Origin: Ectocarpus siliculosus
Lineage: Eukaryota; Sar; Phaeophyceae; Ectocarpales; Ectocarpaceae
NCBI GenBank assembly: GCA_000310025.1
Contig: FN649737.1
Coordinates: 330,114-351,399 of the forward strand
Direction: 5' to 3'
Length of the DNA stretch: 21,286 bases
The notes beneath the pieces are model-generated. The model made no database searches, was not told the origin of the DNA, and saw only the letters and a list, made by a program, of their open reading frames with translations. Position numbers and translations under genes: made by a program. Below, piece after piece: positions 18,962-21,286 of the stretch. Within the stretch, counting starts at the first letter, position 1, and each line of letters begins with the position of its first letter.

Positions 18962-19411
18962 GAGAAGAAAGTTTCGAGGAAGCTTCTCTCGTTGGGGGCG
19001 AAGCGAAGACTTTGGGATGCTTTGTTGGTGCCAAGTGTTTGCCTCGTTTTTGTGAGAGGAGTCTTCGTGTAGAAACTTGTCGTCAGGACTTCAAAACCGC
19101 GGGGTTTGACAACGGTGCTCCGTCTTTGATCTTTCGAGTCGCCGGTTAAGCGACAGCGTGACTTTTAGGGAGATGGCTCTGAGTTTGTGTAGGCCGTAGA
19201 GTCTTCGTTTCTTGAGCGACTGGCTTTGCCTTTTGCGTTTCGCAGTAAAGTTGTTGACGCTGTGCGCGCCGTACAGAGCGGAGCTGTTGCCTTGCGGCGT
19301 GCGGACTCTTCTCAAGCAGGGGAGGTTTTGTCGAGTTTGAGGTTTGATAGACGACGAATGAATCACGACACCAGGAAAAAAAAAATGTTTTGATGGACGC
19401 CGGTGCACCGG

Positions 19412-19511
19412 AAAGCTTGCGGTGGTGTGATCTTCATCCAGGCTTGGCCAGGTTTACACGAGAAGCTTGCCGTCGTGTCACCTTCATCCAAGCTTGGCCA
19501 TGTTCACTCGA
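19412..19511. repeat. two-copy 50-bp tandem repeat
   Basis: Two units with an exact 50-bp period align without gaps. Both contain AAGCTTGC, TCTTCATCCA or CCTTCATCCA, and GCTTGGCCA, and end near CGAG; about a fifth or less of positions differ by eye. Confidence 0.8.
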
Positions 19512-20376
19512 GCATCGATAGAGATCCCGAGGATCCTTCGCAATCACACCTCGGAAAGAGCAAAACGATGCATGACGCACAACCCTGTGATTCGTTTGTT
19601 GAATGCTTCTTTCAAGAAACGAACGGCAACTACGCATACTTTTGTCGTCTCTAGATGCTTCCCTAACAAATACGTGCCGTGTGCACATGCAAACCGTGCG
19701 AGAGGATGGCCTTGTCTCACGGTGCTCCCAGCGTTGAGACCAGACCCAGGCAACCATTCATCAAGTGACACATTGCGCATACATAGACCTCTCGACCATC
19801 ACCTTCCCCTCTTTTGAGGCTGGGCCACATCACCAAACACCTTCTCGGCAGGGACACATGAGGTTGATCGATTGTAACCCCAAGTCAGCTCCGTTGTGCA
19901 CCAACCCGTCCACACTCGTATTCAACTTTTTTTTTCATCTTTATCTTGCGGGAAAATTACACCTTCCAAGCTCTTGGGCAAGAGCCCCCCCGAGACAGGA
20001 ATAGCGAAAAAACAAATGTTGAGCATAGGACTACGGCATCGCACGCTAGCGCCACTTCCGTACGGGCGATTTGGTGGCTCTCGCCATCACTCTCCTACAG
20101 CTACAGGAGAAATATGTCTCCCGCATTTACTTCAAACGGCCAATGTAAACCCACCTGTGGCTGGGAAGATCCTCATTTTCTCTAATAACGTGTCGCTGAG
20201 CCACGTTCATGCCGACCATCAGATCAGATCGTTATTCACCCCCCTGCGGACCCCCACATCAAAAGCCAGAGTGTGGCTGTGACCTCAACATGGCGGTTAG
20301 CCAGCAATGATTACTCATCAAGACCCTCAAGCACGACCGACCGCCTCCATGGTTCCCTAGGTCAACCGAGAGGCAG

Positions 20377-20395
20377 CACAGCAGTGTCTGCTGTG
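20377..20395. repeat. hairpin, 8-bp stem with 3-nt loop
   Basis: CACAGCAG-TGT-CTGCTGTG is a perfect inverted repeat. No U-tract or RNA-gene context supports a specific function; it may sit in the 3' UTR of the right-edge gene. Confidence 0.6.
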
Positions 20396-20501
20396 TACTT
20401 CTACTATATAATGTACACACACCGCCGTAGGACGCCCATCGCGAGGTGAGTCAGAGACTCCTTGTATCTACGCGTTCACGGCTGCAAGAGCAGCACTGGC
20501 G

Positions 20502-20518
20502 CACACACACACACACAC
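20502..20518. repeat. (CA)8 microsatellite
   Basis: An uninterrupted CA dinucleotide run of 17 nt in intergenic DNA. Confidence 0.85.
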
Positions 20519-20761
20519 GTAGCGTCCCCCATGCCGCCCCCTCACGGGGTCCCAGTTAATGGCATTAAAAAGAATTTTGTGTTTTAAACCGCAATGAGAC
20601 TGACGTATTTTCCTTGGTCAGCCAGTTATCGCGGTCGATGGTAACAATATAATAATCAAGACACACACGTACGTGTGGTGACCAAACACCAAGCCGTCGT
20701 ATTCCTGCGCAAGTGCTCACTAGCGAACCCATGTTAGTGTGTATAACCCAACCCTACGGAA

Positions 20762-21286
20762 CTACCGGCTGGTGCGAGCCCTCTTGCTCGCAGACCCCGG
20801 GGACGCGGCGCTCGCACACCCCTCCCTCTTCTTGGCCGTGCCGGGGGGTGAGCCCCCCGCCTTCCCGTTGTTTCTCTGCCGAGTCGACGAGCCGGGGGAA
20901 CAAGACGAAATCACCGCCGCCGCCGCCGCCGCCGCCTCCGCCGCCCGGGCTCTTCTTCCTACAGGGGTACCACTACCCCCCTTGCGATTTGACGAACTCC
21001 CCGGACCCGAGGAGCGGGGCGTTGCCGCCACCGCATCTCCGGGCGACGACGGCAAGGTGCTCGCAGTTGCCGTTACAGACGGCGACGCCGCCTCCACCAC
21101 CGCCGCCGCCGAAGAACGCCTCCCGGGCGACCGCCTGGAGGGTGGCATCGCGGCGGTGGGGTCGGGTATCCGGGGCGCGTTCGAAACCGGCGGCTCTTCA
21201 CCCGCTTCCACGCCTCCAGCGGCTACGGGCGCTGCGGCGGCCGCCGATACGCTCGGCGCAGCAGCAACGGAAACTCTCCCGCGGCT
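20762..21286 (-). CDS. C-terminal part of a low-complexity, probably nuclear protein (truncated by window edge)
   Basis: The minus-strand frame is open from the right edge of the window to a stop at 20762, giving 174 residues with no in-frame stop. Composition is dominated by Ala, Ser, Pro, Gly and Arg, with an Ala run encoded by a GCC repeat (about 20914-20943, RAAEAAAAAAAV). Basic clusters include PPSRRSPGRRSS, GTAKKREG and the C-terminal SASKRARTSR, which look like nuclear-localisation signals. There is no folded domain, signal peptide or membrane segment. The 5' part lies beyond 21286, so no start was assigned; the first Met visible is internal (in TAAMPPSRR). It could be the disordered tail of a chromatin or RNA-binding protein. 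The GC bias of this stretch also makes a chance open frame possible. Confidence 0.55.
   Translation of the reverse strand, partial: SRGRVSVAAAPSVSAAAAAPVAAGGVEAGEEPPVSNAPRIPDPTAAMPPSRRSPGRRSSAAAVVEAASPSVTATASTLPSSPGDAVAATPRSSGPGSSSNRKGGSGTPVGRRARAAEAAAAAAAVISSCSPGSSTRQRNNGKAGGSPPGTAKKREGCASAASPGSASKRARTSR

Larger units (their letters stand above)
18962..20761. other. intergenic region downstream of RPL27 and of the right-edge gene (both 3' ends)
   Basis: These 1.8 kb lie between convergent 3' ends and should hold both 3' UTRs. No gene was recognised. Visible structure: an A-run at about 19376-19385, a two-copy 50-bp tandem repeat at 19412-19511, a hairpin at 20377-20395, a (CA)8 microsatellite at 20502-20518 and a 14-bp palindrome, CACACGTACGTGTG, at 20664-20677. 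Confidence 0.5.

Noticed and set aside
1-21286. CRISPR arrays, rRNA or tRNA genes, bacterial-type operons, viral genes
   Set aside because: No regularly spaced repeats, conserved RNA sequences, ribosome-binding sites or recognisable viral proteins were seen; the genes are split eukaryotic genes.

Overview
The window is nuclear DNA of a eukaryote. Protein-coding genes are split by GT-AG introns of 0.3 to 4.2 kb, flanked by low-complexity and homopolymer tracts, with no operon structure. The best guess is a stramenopile alga, most probably a brown alga (Phaeophyceae). The main reason is the intronless ankyrin gene, whose N-terminal block (ELFKLVSYGASREQW, then AEWLRVALEHAASRGN) I recognise as typical of the large ankyrin families of Ectocarpus-type genomes. 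This species-level guess is from memory of the family and was not checked by a search.

Layout, left to right. (1) About 976-4943, minus strand: a multi-exon RUS (root UV-B sensitive, DUF647) family gene. Four exons are joined confidently (3236-2992, 2243-2126, 1719-1652, 1191-976). A tentative 5' exon lies at 4943-4394, and the 3' end is not found, so it probably lies beyond position 1. (2) 5409-6875, plus strand: a single-exon, 488-residue ankyrin-repeat protein, divergent from the RUS gene. (3) 8433-12076, minus strand: the complete V-type ATPase subunit D gene, six exons and 261 residues, with every splice phase consistent. (4) 12317-18961, plus strand: ribosomal protein eL27 (RPL27), four coding exons and about 142 residues, head-to-head with the V-ATPase gene across 240 bp. 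Its introns total 6.2 kb. (5) 20762-21286, minus strand: the C-terminal end of a low-complexity, probably nuclear protein that runs off the right edge.

Mobile DNA is concentrated in the RPL27 introns. Intron 3 carries a 1407-bp element (16071-17477) with 26-bp terminal inverted repeats beginning CAGTA, TA on both sides, and many subterminal GGCACTAT motifs; it looks like a Tc1/mariner/pogo-type transposon without an intact transposase. Intron 2 carries a 614-bp MITE-like element (13644-14257) with about 62-bp imperfect inverted ends.

The identified genes are housekeeping or family genes (translation, vacuolar acidification, RUS family, ankyrin scaffold) and do not form a pathway together. 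I found no CRISPR array, tRNA, rRNA or dedicated novel gene system. The most interesting points are the compact divergent promoter, the 8-nt first coding exon of RPL27, the two intronic elements, and the C19 tract just upstream of a splice acceptor in the RUS gene.
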